The translations under genes were made by a program, and so were the position numbers. DNA of 8,933 nucleotides from a bacterium (GTDB taxonomy: Bacteria > Omnitrophota > Gorgyraeia > Velamenicoccales > JABMQK01): NCBI GenBank assembly GCA_013203265.1, contig JABMQK010000125.1:1-8933 (forward strand), given 5' to 3'. Below the pieces are notes generated by a model, which had not been told where the DNA came from, did not search any database, and was given only the letters and a program-made list of their open reading frames with translations. The first letter of the stretch is position 1. Every line of letters begins with the position of its first letter. Of the stretch, positions 7,035-8,933 are shown one piece after another.

Positions 7035-8398
7035 TATTTAAGTTTGACTAAAGAAGAGACTATGTTTTCCATTTGCATAAGTCGTGATCCTTTTATCAAC
7101 AGAATATCACCTTGCTTAATTTTACTCTTTAAAAAACCAATAAGGTCTAACTTTGAATCAAAAGTAAAAATATTTTTATGTCCTTTAGATTCAGTTCTGG
7201 CCGCATCCGCAGCAAATTTTGATAATCTACCCAGAGCAACAAACATATCTATCGGCTTCTGAGCAATAAACTTACCCATTTTTTTATGTAACTCTGTAGA
7301 TTGACTACCGAGTTCCAACATATCTCCCATAATCAAAATCCTTCTACCTTTGGTTTTAAACTCCATCAATGACTCAATCGCTTTCTTCAAAGAAAAAGGA
7401 TTGGAATTATAAGTATCATCCCATATACAAAATTCAGAACAATCTATTTCATTTAATCTTCCTTCGAGAAATTGAAAATTATCTAAAGCCTCCTTTATTT
7501 TTTTGATACTTAGACCAAAAATCAAACCACAGCCAATTCCTGCTAAAGCATTATAGATATTAAATCTACCTGGTGTATGCAAAGTGAACCTATGTTTTTT
7601 ATTAAAAATAAAATTTATTTTGTTATTTTCTAAAGATACATCTGAGGCCTTAAAATCACAGTCCGTTTCCATGCCAAAGTAAAACAATTTGTATTTCTTA
7701 AGTAATTTTATCTTTCTTAAAAAACTATCGTCACTATTCAACAAAACTATCTTCGGATCTTTTAAATGATTTATTATACTCTTCTTTTCCTTAAAAACAC
7801 CTTTTAAATCTTTTAAAAATTCCAAATGTGATGCTCCTATATTAGTAATAATTGCTACTTGTGGATGGGCGATTTTACTTAAATAGGATATTTCTCCAAA
7901 ATGATTCGTCCCTAACTCCAAAATGCAAATATTATGCCTACTATTTAGTTTAAAGAGAGTTTGAGGAACACCAATATAATTATTATGTGTACCAAAATTC
8001 TTCAGTACTTTATATTTTTTTTCCAATATATGTGCGACAATATCTTTTGTGGTAGTTTTACCTGCACTACCTGTTATTGCAATCAAAGGTATATTCTTGT
8101 CTTTTCTATGATGCGCAGCCAATCGAGCCAAGGCGATAGTTGTATCCTTTGTTTTTAAAATATTTATTTTCTGTTTAATATTTCTAATTTCTTTGGAAAT
8201 AACTATAGCTTGAGCTCCTTTTTTAACTGCATCTGTAATAAAATCATGTCCGTCAAAACTCTTACCCACTAGGGCAAAAAAAACATTTCCTTTTTTAATC
8301 GTTCGTGAATCTGTGGAAATGCCTTTTAATAAATTGCGGCCTGATTTTCTTATTACTTTAGCGCTAGTTGCCCTTGCTATCTCTTTTAATTCAAACAT
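7034..8398 (-). CDS. murF: UDP-N-acetylmuramoyl-tripeptide--D-alanyl-D-alanine ligase MurF
   Basis: Complete 454-residue cytoplasmic Mur ligase that adds D-Ala-D-Ala to UDP-MurNAc-tripeptide, finishing the soluble pentapeptide precursor. The N-terminal domain has GISTDSRTIKKGNVFFALVG (26-45), the MurE/MurF-type substrate-binding region. The ATPase domain has the P-loop TGSAGKTTTKD (109-119), NNYIGVPQTL (139-148), which is typical of MurF, ELGTNHFGEI (161-170) and TNIGASHLEF (185-194). The C-terminal domain has GRFNIYNALAG (277-287), LEGRLNEI (311-318), DDTYNSNPFS (327-336), ILIMGDMLELG (354-364) and LLIKGSRLMQMENIV (433-447). Length and motif order are normal. The start overlaps the end of murE by 13 nt and has an SD-like AAGGGG about 9 nt upstream. 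The stop shares one base with the mraY ATG. Confidence 0.97.
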   Translation of the reverse strand: MFELKEIARATSAKVIRKSGRNLLKGISTDSRTIKKGNVFFALVGKSFDGHDFITDAVKKGAQAIVISKEIRNIKQKINILKTKDTTIALARLAAHHRKDKNIPLIAITGSAGKTTTKDIVAHILEKKYKVLKNFGTHNNYIGVPQTLFKLNSRHNICILELGTNHFGEISYLSKIAHPQVAIITNIGASHLEFLKDLKGVFKEKKSIINHLKDPKIVLLNSDDSFLRKIKLLKKYKLFYFGMETDCDFKASDVSLENNKINFIFNKKHRFTLHTPGRFNIYNALAGIGCGLIFGLSIKKIKEALDNFQFLEGRLNEIDCSEFCIWDDTYNSNPFSLKKAIESLMEFKTKGRRILIMGDMLELGSQSTELHKKMGKFIAQKPIDMFVALGRLSKFAADAARTESKGHKNIFTFDSKLDLIGFLKSKIKQGDILLIKGSRLMQMENIVSSLVKLK

Positions 8399-8933
8399 CC
8401 TGCGAATCCCCTTTTAGACAATATCTCTTCTAAAATAAGACGGTCATTGAAGGCGAGTTTTCTATCTTTGATTACTTGATAATCTTCGTGTCCTTTTCCT
8501 GCAACTACTATTATATCTTTGCTTCGAGCTATATCTATGGCTTTTTCAATTGCACATTTTCTATCTGCTAAAATTATATAGTTTGTTTTTCGTATGCCTC
8601 TTTTTATATCAGAAATAATTTTTTTAGGGTCTTCTGAGCGGGGATTATCTGAAGTAATAATTACAAAATCAGCTAATTCACTAGCTATCTTACCCATTTT
8701 ATGACGTTTATCTCTATCCCTATCGCCACCACATCCAAAAACAAGAATTAATCTACCTCTGCCTCTTATTCCTTTTAAAGTCAGCAAAATATTTCTTAAC
8801 GCATCTTGCGTATGAGCATAATCAACAAAGATGCTGATATTATTTCTGCATCTAACTCTCTCTAACCTTCCAAGAACATGAATTTCCCTTAAGCCTCTTA
8901 TAATATATTCTTCTGGTATATTCAAGACTAAAC
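8386..8933 (-). CDS. murE: UDP-MurNAc-tripeptide synthetase MurE (3' part, cut by window edge), predicted DAP-adding
   Basis: The C-terminal 181 residues of MurE. The frame is open to the right edge, so the N-terminal and ATPase domains lie outside the window. A TTG at 8925 is internal and not a start. The enzyme adds the third stem-peptide residue to UDP-MurNAc-L-Ala-D-Glu. Visible landmarks are LGRLERV (normally PGRxExV, here with Leu for Pro), FVDYAHTQDALRN, VFGCGGDRDRDKRHKMG, TSDNPRSEDP and AGKGHEDYQ, all in family order. The DNPR tetrapeptide (complement of 8638-8649) is the established signature of meso-diaminopimelate-adding MurE; lysine-adding enzymes vary here. The final residues (RGFAGCLN) overlap the murF start by 13 nt. 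Identity is secure; DAP specificity is a strong motif-based inference. Confidence 0.96.
   Translation of the reverse strand, partial: LVLNIPEEYIIRGLREIHVLGRLERVRCRNNISIFVDYAHTQDALRNILLTLKGIRGRGRLILVFGCGGDRDRDKRHKMGKIASELADFVIITSDNPRSEDPKKIISDIKRGIRKTNYIILADRKCAIEKAIDIARSKDIIVVAGKGHEDYQVIKDRKLAFNDRLILEEILSKRGFAGCLN
8408..8413 (-). promoter_or_regulatory. Shine-Dalgarno-like site for murF
   Basis: In the transcribed direction AAGGGG lies inside the last codons of murE, with 9 nt to the murF ATG. It is the best-placed SD-like sequence in the window and supports the ATG at 8398 and the 13-nt overlap with murE. Confidence 0.6.

Noticed and set aside
8923..8925. TTG as a start codon for the rightmost gene
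   Set aside because: The frame stays open to the window edge, and the residues after it fall in the middle of the MurE family pattern, so this is an internal Leu codon of a truncated gene.
1..8933. Alternative genetic code (TGA or TAG reassigned) as in some uncultivated lineages
   Set aside because: TGA ends mraY, ftsW, murG and the protease exactly at the start of the next gene, TAA ends the others, and Trp is encoded by TGG (for example in WFEEG). The standard bacterial code fits.

Overview
The window is one uninterrupted minus-strand stretch of a dcw (division and cell wall) gene cluster. Read in the direction of transcription, from high to low coordinates, the genes are: murE (3' part, cut by the right edge), murF, mraY, murD, ftsW, murG, a predicted exported zinc metalloprotease, murC, and murB (5' part, cut by the left edge). 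All nine reading frames are open. Apart from the protease, the order matches the classical dcw order known from many bacteria. No tRNA, rRNA, mobile element, CRISPR array, long repeat or convincing terminator or promoter was seen, so the operon promoter presumably lies beyond the right edge.

The encoded enzymes cover most of the pathway to lipid II. MurC adds the first amino acid to UDP-MurNAc, which MurB makes. MurD adds D-Glu, MurE adds the third residue, and MurF adds D-Ala-D-Ala. MraY then moves the product onto the lipid carrier, MurG adds GlcNAc to give lipid II, and FtsW polymerises lipid II at the septum. MurE carries the DNPR motif typical of enzymes that add meso-diaminopimelate, so a DAP-type peptidoglycan is predicted. 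MurA, Ddl and FtsQ/A/Z are not in the window.

Packing is extreme. Four junctions are 4-nt ATGA overlaps (mraY/murD, ftsW/murG, murG/protease, protease/murC). One is a 1-nt TAATG overlap (murF/mraY), one overlaps by 13 nt (murE/murF) and one by about 41 nt (murC/murB). The only non-coding bases are 29 nt between murD and ftsW. Clear Shine-Dalgarno-like sequences are visible only before murF and murG, with a distant one before murB, so translational coupling probably does much of the work.

The sequence is clearly AT-rich, rich in Lys, Ile, Asn and Phe, and uses the standard stop codons (TAA, and TGA in the ATGA overlaps). It suggests a Gram-negative-type, DAP-containing bacterium, perhaps an uncultivated lineage such as Omnitrophota or Elusimicrobiota. 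That placement is a weak guess. The least expected element is the secreted or membrane-anchored gluzincin protease gene (HELGH, then E after 18 residues), translationally coupled on both sides between murG and murC.
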